From Oceanospirillaceae bacterium (lineage in GTDB: Bacteria > Pseudomonadota > Gammaproteobacteria > Pseudomonadales > Balneatricaceae): a DNA stretch of 36,253 nucleotides. The notes below the pieces were generated by a model. It had not been told where the DNA came from, did not search any database, and was given only the letters and a program-made list of their open reading frames with translations. The DNA lies in contig DPHB01000009.1 of the NCBI GenBank assembly GCA_003521845.1, positions 927 through 37,179 of the forward strand. The letters run 5' to 3'. Positions 8,345 through 17,567 of this stretch are shown here, piece after piece. A program made the translations under genes and the position numbers. Every line of letters begins with the position of its first letter. Position 1 is the stretch's first letter.

Positions 8345-8397
8345 TTGCTAATTAAGATCCATTTGTATATGATATAAAAAGTGAGTAATTAATTACT
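8345..8397 (+). promoter_or_regulatory. promoter and palindromic operator of the tetR-RND operon
   Basis: TTGCTA (8345-8350) and TATGAT (8368-8373) are separated by 17 bases and make a reasonable sigma70 promoter. A perfect 14-base palindrome, AGTAATTAATTACT, lies at 8384-8397, over or just past the expected start of transcription, where a TetR repressor would block it. Autoregulation by the next gene is inferred. Confidence 0.6.
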
Positions 8398-8424
8398 TTT
8401 TATTTTTTAAAACAGGCCAGCATC

Positions 8425-9051
8425 ATGGGTATGAAACACGAAGAACGCCAAGCCGATATTGTACAAGGCACCATTGATTTATGTGCCGAAGAAGGTGTTG
8501 GCAAAATCACCACTCAAGGTATAGCCAATCGCATTGGCGTAGCCCAAGCAACTATCTTTAAGCATTTCAAAAACCGCGATGACGTTTTTGCCGCAGTTTT
8601 ACGCTGGTTATCCGGACAAATGTTTAAAACCATCGAGGGTGAATTCAAAAAAGCAGATACCAGTGCCAGCCAGCGCTTGCAAACTATTCTCACCAAGCAG
8701 CTGAACTTTGCCAACAAGAACCGCGCCCTACCCCGCATTCTATTCAGTGACCGCCTACATAGTGATTCTTCGGTTCTTAAAGGCATTGTGCAAAATGTGC
8801 TACGCCGCTATATCGAAGCCCTCACTGAGCTTATTAAAGAAGGTCAGGTAAGTGGCGAATTTGCTACTGATATAGACCCCTTACAGGCAGCAGAACATAT
8901 TGCCGCCAGCATACAGGGCACATTGATGCGCTGGTCTATCAACGATTTTAACTTTGATTTGCCAGCCCAAGCTGAGCAACTTTACCACTTCAACCTATGC
9001 TCATTGAAGGTCCAACCTGAAACAGCGCAACTAGCAGATAAGGACCTTTAA
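8425..9051 (+). CDS. TetR-family transcriptional regulator
   Basis: A 208-residue protein with a TetR_N helix-turn-helix at about 10-55 (GVGKITTQGIANRIGVAQATIFKHFKN, quoted here in part: TTQGIANRIGVAQATIFKHF) and an all-helical ligand domain behind it. It is the first gene of an operon: the MMPL transporter ATG starts 1 base after its stop codon. The probable operator is the palindrome at 8384-8397. ATG 8425 and ATG 8431 are both in frame; neither has a strong ribosome-binding site, so the exact start is uncertain by two residues. The likely ligand is the substrate of the downstream transporter. Confidence 0.9.
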   Translation: MGMKHEERQADIVQGTIDLCAEEGVGKITTQGIANRIGVAQATIFKHFKNRDDVFAAVLRWLSGQMFKTIEGEFKKADTSASQRLQTILTKQLNFANKNRALPRILFSDRLHSDSSVLKGIVQNVLRRYIEALTELIKEGQVSGEFATDIDPLQAAEHIAASIQGTLMRWSINDFNFDLPAQAEQLYHFNLCSLKVQPETAQLADKDL

Positions 9052-9052
9052 C

Positions 9053-11527
9053 ATGCAACAAATACGCACCCAAATAGAAAGCGCTTACGGGCGCTGGGCC
9101 AACTGGACCTTTGATAAGGCCTGGTGGTTGCTTGGCTTAATGTTCATCATATTCGTGGCCCTAGCTAGCGGTATGCAAAATGTTCGTTTGGATACCTCTA
9201 CAGAAGGTTTTTTGCATGTTGATGATCCTATGCGCATTGCCTATAACGACTTTAAACAAGAATTTGGGCAAGACGACCGCATCCTAGTAGCGGTACAAAC
9301 TGACGATATTTTTTCTGAAAGCAATCTACTTAAGCTTAATGAACTACATAAGACCTTAGAGCAGCAAGTGCCTTACTTGGCCGCTGTGGACAGTCTAATT
9401 AGCTCCCGCGTTACTACTGGTGACGAAGAGAGCTTAATCGTAGACGAACTATTTGACCCTTGGCCTGCCAATGCCGCTGAATACGCTCGACTAAAAGATA
9501 TGGCCATGGCCAACCCACTACTAGCCAACTTAGTCATCGATGAGCAAGGTGGCTTTACCACCTTGCTCTTACAAATGCAGGCTTATCAAGTAGAAGAAAG
9601 TTCAGCTGATGACGCTCTTAGCGATTTACTTGGCTCTGATATTGGCGACATGGGCTTTGGCAACGATGAACCCATTGAACAAATCCCCCTATCAGAAGCA
9701 CAGAAAGCAGAAATCATTGATGCCGTAGCAATCGTTGTCGATCTGTTTAGCTCTGACAACTTTCGTATTTACGTAGCAGGTTCGCCGCAAGTTACTGACT
9801 CCTTACAAACCATGCTGCTCGAGGATATGACGTTTTTTGTGGCCTTGGTGATATTCATCATCTCTAGCTTCTTAACTCTGCTATTTCGCCGAGCCTCAGG
9901 TGTCTTGCTACCACTACTCACTGTGGCTATGGGCGTAATTGCTACCATGGGTAGTATGGGCCACGCCCTAGTTCCCATTCAAACAGTAACGCAAATTATA
10001 CCTTCGTTTTTACTTGCCGTAGGTGTCGGTGCAGCTATCCATATTCTCGCCGTATTCTACAAACATTATGATCAACACATGCATGCAGATCAACGAGAAG
10101 GCAAGCGTCAGGCACTGATATACACCCTAGAGCACTCTGGCCTAGCCATCACTATTACCTCCTTGACCACTGCTGCCAGTCTGGTTTCATTTGCTACTTC
10201 ACAAGTATCAGCAATTTCACGTTTAGGTATATTTGCTAGCCTAGGAGTCATGATCATGCTGACTTTTGTTTTAGTTTTATTGCCCGCCTTTATTGCGATC
10301 CTACCTCTTAAACGCAAGCACAAAGTCGAAGCTAGCGATCAAGCAGAAAACAACCACCACGACTGGATGGACCAACTGCTGAAGGGCTTTAGTCATTTTT
10401 CCGTACATCATTACAAGGGAATTCTTGTGGCTACAGGTCTACTCATAGTGGCAGGCATTGCAGCTGTCTCTCAGGTTGGCTACTCCCACAACCCCTTAAC
10501 TTGGCTACCACCTGAAAATGAGGGCCGCATTGCTACTGAAGTAGTTGATCAGTCCCTGCGTGGTTCCATCACCATGGAAGTATTAATAGATACCCATGAA
10601 GAAAATGGCATTATCCAACCTCAAACCTTACAGGCCTTGGATAGCCTAGGTAAACATGCCATGACCTTATCTGGCGAAACCTACTTCGTTGGTAAGGTGG
10701 TATCCATTGCCGATGTCATCAAAGAAATCCACAAGGCACTACACGCTAACAACAGCGCTTATTATCTCATCCCAGATGATGCTGACCTGATTGCTCAAGA
10801 AGTACTGTTATTTGAAAACTCAGGTAGTGACGACCTAGAAGACTTGGTGGATAGCCAATTTAGTATGGCCCGTATGACAGTCAAGGTGCCATGGGTCGAT
10901 GCAGTAGAATACCAACAGCTGATCGATGAGCTACAACACAAAGCTGAACAGCTATTTGGCCCGCAGGTAAGTGTTAGTACAACTGGTATGATTCCCATGT
11001 TAGCCAAGACAGCTACAGACGCTATCTACAATACCGGCATCAGTTACCTCATTGCCTTTGTCGCCATATCAGTAATGATGATGGCTATGTTAGGCAGCAT
11101 CCGTTTAGGCCTGTTAAGCATGATCCCTAACCTCTTTCCTGTACTAGCTGTATTAGCCCTGATGTGGATTTTGGGTCTACCCTTAGACCTCTACACTATT
11201 CTTATCGGTGCCATTGTTATCGGCTTGGCGGTGGACGACACAGTGCACTTTATGCACAATTTTAAACGCTATTTTGACGATCACGGCAATGTGGCCTTGT
11301 CCATTGAACACACCCTAACAGGTACTGGTCGCGCCATGCTAGTTACATCCCTAGTGTTATGTGGTGGCTTTTTTGCCTACTTTTTCTCTGCCATGAGCAA
11401 CCTAATGGCCTTTGGCGTTCTCACCAGCTTCGCCATTGTCGTTGCCGTGTTAGCCGACTTTCTCATCGCTCCAGCCTTAATGGTTTGGCTGTATGGCACT
11501 AACAATTCTTCAAACACAAGGACATAA
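9053..11527 (+). CDS. RND superfamily (MMPL/HpnN-type) transporter
   Basis: An 824-residue inner-membrane protein built as a tandem repeat: an N-terminal helix near 25-43, a large periplasmic loop to about 255, five helices at about 258-420, a helix near 457-475, a second periplasmic loop, and five helices at about 660-815. VGAAIHILAVFYKHYD and the matching AVDDTVHFMHNFKRY are the paired RND TM4/TM10 motifs, with Asp residues suited to proton coupling. It lacks the long HAE1 docking domain. MMPL/HpnN members move lipids or hydrophobic molecules. AAGGA precedes the ATG; it is flanked by TetR upstream and a LolA-like gene 2 bases downstream, so an envelope lipid or drug export function is inferred. 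Confidence 0.9.
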   Translation: MQQIRTQIESAYGRWANWTFDKAWWLLGLMFIIFVALASGMQNVRLDTSTEGFLHVDDPMRIAYNDFKQEFGQDDRILVAVQTDDIFSESNLLKLNELHKTLEQQVPYLAAVDSLISSRVTTGDEESLIVDELFDPWPANAAEYARLKDMAMANPLLANLVIDEQGGFTTLLLQMQAYQVEESSADDALSDLLGSDIGDMGFGNDEPIEQIPLSEAQKAEIIDAVAIVVDLFSSDNFRIYVAGSPQVTDSLQTMLLEDMTFFVALVIFIISSFLTLLFRRASGVLLPLLTVAMGVIATMGSMGHALVPIQTVTQIIPSFLLAVGVGAAIHILAVFYKHYDQHMHADQREGKRQALIYTLEHSGLAITITSLTTAASLVSFATSQVSAISRLGIFASLGVMIMLTFVLVLLPAFIAILPLKRKHKVEASDQAENNHHDWMDQLLKGFSHFSVHHYKGILVATGLLIVAGIAAVSQVGYSHNPLTWLPPENEGRIATEVVDQSLRGSITMEVLIDTHEENGIIQPQTLQALDSLGKHAMTLSGETYFVGKVVSIADVIKEIHKALHANNSAYYLIPDDADLIAQEVLLFENSGSDDLEDLVDSQFSMARMTVKVPWVDAVEYQQLIDELQHKAEQLFGPQVSVSTTGMIPMLAKTATDAIYNTGISYLIAFVAISVMMMAMLGSIRLGLLSMIPNLFPVLAVLALMWILGLPLDLYTILIGAIVIGLAVDDTVHFMHNFKRYFDDHGNVALSIEHTLTGTGRAMLVTSLVLCGGFFAYFFSAMSNLMAFGVLTSFAIVVAVLADFLIAPALMVWLYGTNNSSNTRT

Positions 11528-11529
11528 CC

Positions 11530-12357
11530 ATGAATGCTATCACTCACGCTATACCTCGCGTATTCAAAAGCCTACTTGCTACCGGTCTTATGATGTCCAT
11601 GTCATGGACTATCCAAGCTGGCCTCACGGCCGATGAAATCGTGGCCCAAGTAGATGCTGTAGACAAGGGCAACACCAGCCGTTCGCAGATGCAAATGATC
11701 CTTATTGATGACAAAGATCGCCAGCGCACACGTGACCTACTCAGCACCACTAAAATGATGGGCCCAGAAGATAATCAGGACGAATACAAATTGATCTTTT
11801 TCACTGCCCCAAGCAATGTAAAAGACACAGGTTTCCTCACCTATGACTACACCGGCGATAAGGAAGATGACCAGTGGTTGTATCTACCAGCCCTAGGCAA
11901 AAGCAAACGTATTCCAGCAGCTGACAAAACCAGTGCTTTTATGGGTTCTGACTTTACCTATGCCGACATGACGGAGCGTAATATCAATGATTACACCTAC
12001 AAGTTAATGCAAGAAAAGGAAGTTGCAGGCCATATGACCTGGTTGCTAGAAGCCACACCAAAATCGCAAAAAGTTATCGACAATACGGGCTACACCAAGT
12101 CCTACATGTTTATCCGCCAAGATAATTTTATGGTAGTGCAAGCCCTACACCTAATGCCAGATAACTACCGTAAGTACATGACTGTGCGTGAGCTAGAACA
12201 GATCGACGGTATCTGGGTAGCCACCGACGTGGAAATGAAAACCACCCTAGGCAAGGTACGCCAGCACACCACCATTTTAAAGCTTAGCGATGTGCAGTTT
12301 AACCAGCCCGTGAGTGACGAAACCTTCACCCTACGTCAGTTAGAAAAAGGCCTATAA
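11530..12357 (+). CDS. LolA-like periplasmic protein (outer membrane lipoprotein-sorting protein family)
   Basis: A 275-residue protein with an N-terminal signal peptide (hydrophobic core around residues 13-28, cleavage likely after IQA), then a LolA/LolB-type half-barrel: LTADEIVAQVDAVDKG, the strand-rich middle with DDQWLYLPALGKSKRI and a C-terminal FTLRQLEKGL. It matches the family often annotated outer membrane lipoprotein-sorting protein. Such folds carry lipophilic cargo across the periplasm. AGGAC lies before the ATG, the gap to the RND gene is 2 bases and to the next gene 1 base, so the three are almost certainly one operon. Cargo is unknown; it is not the housekeeping LolA, which is shorter and found beside other genes. 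Confidence 0.85.
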   Translation: MNAITHAIPRVFKSLLATGLMMSMSWTIQAGLTADEIVAQVDAVDKGNTSRSQMQMILIDDKDRQRTRDLLSTTKMMGPEDNQDEYKLIFFTAPSNVKDTGFLTYDYTGDKEDDQWLYLPALGKSKRIPAADKTSAFMGSDFTYADMTERNINDYTYKLMQEKEVAGHMTWLLEATPKSQKVIDNTGYTKSYMFIRQDNFMVVQALHLMPDNYRKYMTVRELEQIDGIWVATDVEMKTTLGKVRQHTTILKLSDVQFNQPVSDETFTLRQLEKGL

Positions 12358-12358
12358 G

Positions 12359-13777
12359 ATGAAAGTGAAGATGAAATCGCATACTCCATCTAAACTAAGC
12401 AGTGTTGCTGCCTTAGGCCTACTAGGTATCACGGCAGGTTTTGGCCAAATAGCCCTAGCCGATGACATGGATGACCTAATGGGTGGTTTTGACGACCCCG
12501 CTGTTGAAGTTGTAGCTGTGGCAGCACCAGCTCAAAGCAACACTGGCCCTTGGCAACTCAGTGGTGAATTTGGTCTGATGGGTGCCTATGCCTACAACCA
12601 CGGCAGTGCAGGTAACCTACCCTTCAGCAATAATCTCGCCCACTTAATTGCCAGCACCAAGGCACAACTTGATTATCGCTCCGACAAAAGCGACAGTAGT
12701 CTCCGTGGCCAAGTGATCGTAAAGGGCCAATATGATGCAGCTTTTGATCTCAATGGCCGTGGCAACTATAGCACTGCCACCTTGGATAACTACGAGCAGG
12801 AAGTTGAAATAGACCAGGCCTGGCTGCAAGCTAGCCTCAGTGACAACCTAGACATCAAGTTAGGGCGTCAGCAGCTAGTACTCGGTAAGTTGGACATGAT
12901 CGCCATTAACGATCGCGTGCATACCCTAGACAACCGCTACCCTGGCCTAACCGACATTGATGACCTACGCTTGCCGTTACTTATGTCTCGCATGGATTAT
13001 TATTGGCAAGATTGGCAAGCTACAATGGCCATAAGCCATGAAGTGCGCGCACCAAAATCAGCCACTCTAGGTGTAGACATTTTCCCTAGCAACGCTTTCC
13101 CAGCCAACGTGTTAGCTAACATGCCCGCTTTGCAAGAGCCTACCTATAGCTGGGACAACACCCCTTACATGCTGGCCTTGAATGGCAATGTGAGCACTTG
13201 GGACTTGGCCTTCTATCATGGCCGTACTCTGGATAGCCGTTGGCATCAGGTTACCAGCCCTAGCCCAGCCCGCGTGTATGGTTACGTTACCCAAACCGGC
13301 ATAGCTGCATCCACAGTAAGCGGTAGCTGGTTGTGGAAACTGGAAGCTGCACAGATCAGCGACCTCGCCTTTAGTAACGTAAGTACCCTAAAGCAACGTA
13401 CTGATTTAGGCCTAGGCTTTGATTACAACGGCTGGAAGGATCTAGTCTGGACTGTGGAGCTAGCCTCACGCAAGCTGGCTGATTTTGAAGCCAATATGGC
13501 CGCCCTACCTAACTGGCAGGTAGAAAACGATCTACAACTAGTCAGCGCTCTACAGTACAACTTTAACCACAACCGCAGTACCGTCACAGTTATGGCCAAC
13601 TACTATGGTGATGATCTACAAGGCGGTGGTATTCACAAGCTATTGCTAGAACACGAACTAGACCAAAACATCAGCCTAGAAATCGGTCTTATCGATTACG
13701 TTGGTGGTGACTCTGTACCTGCAGAAGCCTTAGCTGATAGTGATAAGTTGATGGTAGCGATAAAGCGGCAGTTCTAG
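12359..13777 (+). CDS. probable outer-membrane beta-barrel (porin-like) of the RND-LolA operon
   Basis: A 472-residue protein with a signal peptide ending near LA-DDMDD, an acidic/alanine linker, then alternating hydrophobic-polar strands typical of an outer-membrane barrel (for example WQLSGEFGLMGAYAY, LDIKLGRQQLVLGKLDMI, TVTVMANYYG) and a terminal aromatic residue, LMVAIKRQF. C-terminal Phe is the recognition signal for BAM-assembled barrels. It resembles DUF1302 or alginate-export-like porins in style, but no family is claimed. Its start follows the LolA-like gene by 1 base; a second ATG at 12371 is possible. Function with the RND and LolA-like proteins is inferred from gene order. Confidence 0.75.
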   Translation: MKVKMKSHTPSKLSSVAALGLLGITAGFGQIALADDMDDLMGGFDDPAVEVVAVAAPAQSNTGPWQLSGEFGLMGAYAYNHGSAGNLPFSNNLAHLIASTKAQLDYRSDKSDSSLRGQVIVKGQYDAAFDLNGRGNYSTATLDNYEQEVEIDQAWLQASLSDNLDIKLGRQQLVLGKLDMIAINDRVHTLDNRYPGLTDIDDLRLPLLMSRMDYYWQDWQATMAISHEVRAPKSATLGVDIFPSNAFPANVLANMPALQEPTYSWDNTPYMLALNGNVSTWDLAFYHGRTLDSRWHQVTSPSPARVYGYVTQTGIAASTVSGSWLWKLEAAQISDLAFSNVSTLKQRTDLGLGFDYNGWKDLVWTVELASRKLADFEANMAALPNWQVENDLQLVSALQYNFNHNRSTVTVMANYYGDDLQGGGIHKLLLEHELDQNISLEIGLIDYVGGDSVPAEALADSDKLMVAIKRQF

Positions 13778-13884
13778 GACCGTCGCCATATTGGCAAGCT
13801 CTTGCAGCAATTAAAATTGTATCTAGACCTTTGTCATAGAAAACGCCACAATACGCCAAATTCCCATTGCACCAGAGTACCGCC

Positions 13885-14799
13885 ATGACCAGTATCACTC
13901 TACTAGACGGTGGCCTAGGCCAAGAAATCAACACCCGCTCTACCCAAGACAAGTCACACCCTTTGTGGTCCGTGCAGGTGATGCATAACGAACCTGATAT
14001 TGTGGTACAGGTACATGAAGAATTTATTAACGCTGGGGCTAAGGTACTCACCCTCAACAACTATACGGCCACACCAACACGCATGAACCGCCACGGCTTT
14101 GGCGAATTGTTTGAAGCGACTCATCAGCAAGCAATCAAACTCATGAACCAAGCCATTAGCAACAGTAAGGTGGAGCGCAGCAGCATTAACATTGCTGGCT
14201 GCCTACCCCCAATAGCCGCTAGCTATGTCGCTTCTGCAGCGTTAAATTACCAGCAGTCTTATGATGAATACTGCCGCTTGATTGAAGTCCAACAAGACGG
14301 CGTGGATCTATTCCTAGCAGAAACTATTTCTAATATTGAAGAAGCAGAAGCAGCCGTAGATGCTTTGCAGGCATTTGGCCATAAGACCCATATAGGCCTA
14401 ACTCTGTCAGACAATGCAACGGCAACCTTACGTTCTGGCGAACCCCTTGCGGATGCTCTAGCTATGCTAGCTAGCAAGAAGGTGGATGCGGCAATGATTA
14501 ATTGCTCGTTTCCCGAGGTGGTTACCGAAGCCCTACCCCATTTACGCGCATCCCAACTCAAGTTCGGCGCCTATGCCAATGGCTTCACCTCCATTGACAA
14601 GCTTACGCCAGGCAGTACCGTCGATAACCTACAGGCTCGGGTAGACCTATCACCAGAAGTCTACGCGCAACACGCCCTAGAATGGATTGCCGGCGGTGCC
14701 TCTATTGTCGGTGGCTGTTGTGAAATTAGCCCTGCCCATATCCAACACCTGCACAAGGTATTGCTTGAACAGGGCCATAGCATCAACAAGCTTGGCTAA
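13885..14799 (+). CDS. homocysteine S-methyltransferase family protein
   Basis: A 304-residue TIM-barrel protein from ATG 13885, with AGAG 7 bases upstream; an in-frame TTG 18 bases earlier is less likely. LLDGGLGQEI opens the barrel, and the zinc-binding cysteines are visible as NCS (Cys207) and GGCC (Cys278, Cys279). The family transfers a methyl group from S-methylmethionine, betaine or a sulfonium compound to a thiol, usually homocysteine, giving methionine. The methyl donor cannot be told from the sequence; nearby amine-oxidation genes make betaine or dimethylsulfonium donors worth testing. It converges on the GMC oxidoreductase with a 7-base gap. Confidence 0.88.
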   Translation: MTSITLLDGGLGQEINTRSTQDKSHPLWSVQVMHNEPDIVVQVHEEFINAGAKVLTLNNYTATPTRMNRHGFGELFEATHQQAIKLMNQAISNSKVERSSINIAGCLPPIAASYVASAALNYQQSYDEYCRLIEVQQDGVDLFLAETISNIEEAEAAVDALQAFGHKTHIGLTLSDNATATLRSGEPLADALAMLASKKVDAAMINCSFPEVVTEALPHLRASQLKFGAYANGFTSIDKLTPGSTVDNLQARVDLSPEVYAQHALEWIAGGASIVGGCCEISPAHIQHLHKVLLEQGHSINKLG

Positions 14800-14806
14800 G
14801 GTTCAT

Positions 14807-16450
14807 TCAACTAGCTTTGGAATGTCTATGATAAGGCAAGGATTCAGGCGTTAATGGCTCCTTGCCCAACAACATATCGCAAGCTCGTTCGGCTATCATA
14901 ATGGTTGGTGCGTTGATATTGGCGCTAGTCACAGATGGAATTACTGATGCATCGATTACCCGTAAGTTCTCTACACCCCGCACGCGAAGCTGGCTATCGA
15001 CCACCGCCAGAGGATCTTGATCACTACCCATTTTGCAGGTACCACAGGGGTGATAGGCACTGGCAGCATCTTCACGGATAAAGTCATCCATGGCCTTGCC
15101 CGTACGAATATGAGTGCCGGGCATGTCTTCGCGATAATGATAAGGTTTAAAAGCTGGCTGATTAGCAAACTCCAAACCTAAACGCATGGACTCACGCATC
15201 ACGCGCCAGTCTTCTTCGGTAGCCATGTAGTTAGGATCAATCAGCATGGCATCGTTGATATCCGCACTTTGCAGACGCACATTACCACGGCTAGTGGGTC
15301 GCATAGGACCAACGCCTATGCGATAACCATAGGTAGTAGGCACGGGTATCCAGTCTTTATCAAAGAACACAGGAAAGAAGTGAAACTGTACGTCAGGGTG
15401 TACTGTGTCTGGCGAGCTTGGCAAAAAAGCACCAACGTGACATTGATTTACTGCGGCAACGCCCTTCTTAAAACCAAACCACTGTATGCCAGCCCACAAC
15501 ATACGATGAGGCTGCAGTTCACGATTGAGGGAATACGGTTGTTTCGTTTCGATTTGAATATGGCACTCTAGGTGATCATGTAGGTTCTCGCCCACGCCGG
15601 GCAGGTCTACCTTGCAGTCGATACCATGTTCAGCCAAATGCTCGGCTGGACCAATGCCTGATAGCATAAGCAGTTGCGGTGAACCAAACACGCCACTAGT
15701 CACTAGCGCTTCACGCTGGGCTACAACATCCAACACCTGCCCCTTATAGTTGACCTGAAAACCAGTAGCGTGGGTACCTTCTAGGTTAATCTTCAATACT
15801 TGGCAATGAGTCCAAACCGTTAGATTAGCGTTATGCTTCTGGCTATGCAGATAACCATAAGAAGTACTATTGCCAATACCATCTTTGACACTCATCTCAA
15901 AGCGCGACACGCCTTGTTGCTGATAACCATTGACGTCATCCGTAAGATCAAAACCAGCTTCTTGACCGGCCTCTAGAAAGGCGGCATTTAAGGGATTTAA
16001 GTCTTGTTGTACTTGAGCACGAATAGGACCATCTGTACCACGATATTCGCTAACCACTTGAGCGCTTTCTAGCTTTTTAAAATAAGGTAAGCAGTTTTCC
16101 CAACTCCAACCTTCGGCACCTTCTTGTTGCCAGCGATCGTAATCGAGGGGGTGACCACGCAGCCAAGTCATACCATTAATGGAAGAGGAACCACCTAGCA
16201 CCTTGCCACGTGGTTGCTGAATCTGGCGGTTATTTAGATGTTTTTGCGCTTGCGTGTAATACCAGTAGTTGTATTTAGAAGTCGGTTTAAAAGCCGAACG
16301 CAAACCGGCAGGCATGCGGATAATCCACGACTTATCACTACCACCAATTTCCAGCAGTAACACCTGATGCCCAGCATCACTCAAACGCCGCGCTAACACA
16401 CAACCAGCGGAACCGGCACCAGCAATGACATAATCGAAGGTCGTTTGCAC
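14807..16450 (-). CDS. GMC-family oxidoreductase (choline dehydrogenase-like)
   Basis: A 547-residue flavoprotein. VIAGAGSAGCVLARRL binds FAD at the N-terminus, GKVLGGSSSINGM is GMC signature 1, and the C-terminal AYHPCGTCKMG and SANINAPTIM blocks contain the catalytic His and the Asn of the GMC His-Asn pair (about residues 467 and 513). Known members oxidise choline, glucose or alkyl alcohols to aldehydes. Translation probably starts at GTG 16450: reverse-strand GGAGAG lies 7 bases before it, while GTG 16453 is only 4 bases from GGAG. It faces away from the SnoaL-AraC regulator across a 198-base gap. Choline is a possible but unproven substrate; betB and betI are absent here. Confidence 0.88.
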   Translation of the reverse strand: MQTTFDYVIAGAGSAGCVLARRLSDAGHQVLLLEIGGSDKSWIIRMPAGLRSAFKPTSKYNYWYYTQAQKHLNNRQIQQPRGKVLGGSSSINGMTWLRGHPLDYDRWQQEGAEGWSWENCLPYFKKLESAQVVSEYRGTDGPIRAQVQQDLNPLNAAFLEAGQEAGFDLTDDVNGYQQQGVSRFEMSVKDGIGNSTSYGYLHSQKHNANLTVWTHCQVLKINLEGTHATGFQVNYKGQVLDVVAQREALVTSGVFGSPQLLMLSGIGPAEHLAEHGIDCKVDLPGVGENLHDHLECHIQIETKQPYSLNRELQPHRMLWAGIQWFGFKKGVAAVNQCHVGAFLPSSPDTVHPDVQFHFFPVFFDKDWIPVPTTYGYRIGVGPMRPTSRGNVRLQSADINDAMLIDPNYMATEEDWRVMRESMRLGLEFANQPAFKPYHYREDMPGTHIRTGKAMDDFIREDAASAYHPCGTCKMGSDQDPLAVVDSQLRVRGVENLRVIDASVIPSVTSANINAPTIMIAERACDMLLGKEPLTPESLPYHRHSKAS

Positions 16451-16648
16451 CACTTCTCTCCAATCTTACTTTATGCTTATTTTATTCTAATTTTGGCTTT
16501 AATTAACGAGGCCACAACAGACGGCATAGTACCCTGCCCATCTCTGCAACGCACCACTCATATTCGACAAACTGTACAGCAAATACAACAATTGGTTACA
16601 CTAAGTGCAGAATACGGCCCCAAAAATTAATGCAAAAATCATAATACT

Positions 16649-17437
16649 ATGCCTAAAGCTCCTTTCGCCCACCGCTACCTTGACGCCTGGAACAGCCATG
16701 ATCCAGACCAAGTACTGAGCTTTTTTTATCAAGATGCTACCTATGTGGATTCAGGGCTCAACCAGCAAGTGCAAGGCAATATGGTTGGCAATTATGTAGA
16801 GCAAATCATTGGCTTATGCCCTGATATCAACTTTGAGTTTCTTGATGGAGGTATGACCAGCACGGGCCGTGCTGCGGTTCAATGGCGCGCTACAGGTAGC
16901 CATTTGCAACGCCTGTGCCCTAATCTACCCATGCTAGATGTCGACACAGTTTGTGGCCTAGACTACATCGTGCATGACCGTGGCCGCCTATTATCTAGTC
17001 ATGTTTACTTTGATCTGCTACCCAATACCGAGCAGCAACGGCAAATGCGGCAAGCTAACCGCCAATATCAAAAATCCGGCCTTAGTAGCAGTGAGCTAGA
17101 AAACTACCAACAACAGTTAACGCTGCTCATGCAACAACAGCAACTATATCTCAACAATGACCTTACTTTACCGGAGCTTGCAGAAACCTTGGGGTTATCT
17201 ACCAATCACTTATCTCAGGTAATCAACGGCCAATTTGGTTATAGCTTTTATGAACTACTGAATCATTTTCGGGCTGAGAAAGCCAAGACCTTGCTAAAAG
17301 GCTTCGCTGCAACGGATAAGATATCGATGCTAGACATTGCCTTCGAATCTGGTTTTGGTTCTGTTTCAGCCTTCTATCGTGCTTTTCAACAACACGTTGG
17401 TATCACACCTCTACAGTTCCGCAAACGCTATAGTTAA
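16649..17437 (+). CDS. SnoaL-like domain fused to AraC-family regulator
   Basis: A 262-residue protein with two unlike parts. Residues 1-125 form an NTF2/SnoaL-like fold: RYLDAWNSHDPDQVLSFFYQ, DATYVDSG and HVYFDLLP are typical. Residues about 150-262 are an AraC/XylS double helix-turn-helix (LTLPELAETLGLSTNHLSQV and DIAFESGFGSVSAFYRAFQQ, ending TPLQFRKRYS). AraC proteins usually have a cupin or other sensor; a SnoaL fold as sensor is uncommon. It lies 98 bases (plus a 32-base leader frame) before a cupin gene and a TMADH-family enzyme on the same strand and opposite the GMC gene, any of which it may control. The start at ATG 16649 has a weak ribosome-binding site. Confidence 0.86.
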   Translation: MPKAPFAHRYLDAWNSHDPDQVLSFFYQDATYVDSGLNQQVQGNMVGNYVEQIIGLCPDINFEFLDGGMTSTGRAAVQWRATGSHLQRLCPNLPMLDVDTVCGLDYIVHDRGRLLSSHVYFDLLPNTEQQRQMRQANRQYQKSGLSSSELENYQQQLTLLMQQQQLYLNNDLTLPELAETLGLSTNHLSQVINGQFGYSFYELLNHFRAEKAKTLLKGFAATDKISMLDIAFESGFGSVSAFYRAFQQHVGITPLQFRKRYS

Positions 17438-17567
17438 GGCATCGGCGCTCACTGCGCTACCTCAATACAATCAGTAATATCATTTTTCGCAAGTTATACG
17501 CTGGGAAGATTTTCTTTAATGGTGTTGGTTTAATTTGTCCAAATCAACAACATTGAAAGAGAACTCC

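Noticed and set aside
14807..16450. betA of a classical bet operon
   Set aside because: No betB, betI or betT is nearby, and GMC sequence alone does not prove choline as substrate.
16445..16630. Small plus-strand frame between the GMC and AraC genes
   Set aside because: It starts with TTG, overlaps the GMC start region, has no ribosome-binding site and no protein-like pattern; it is most likely chance.
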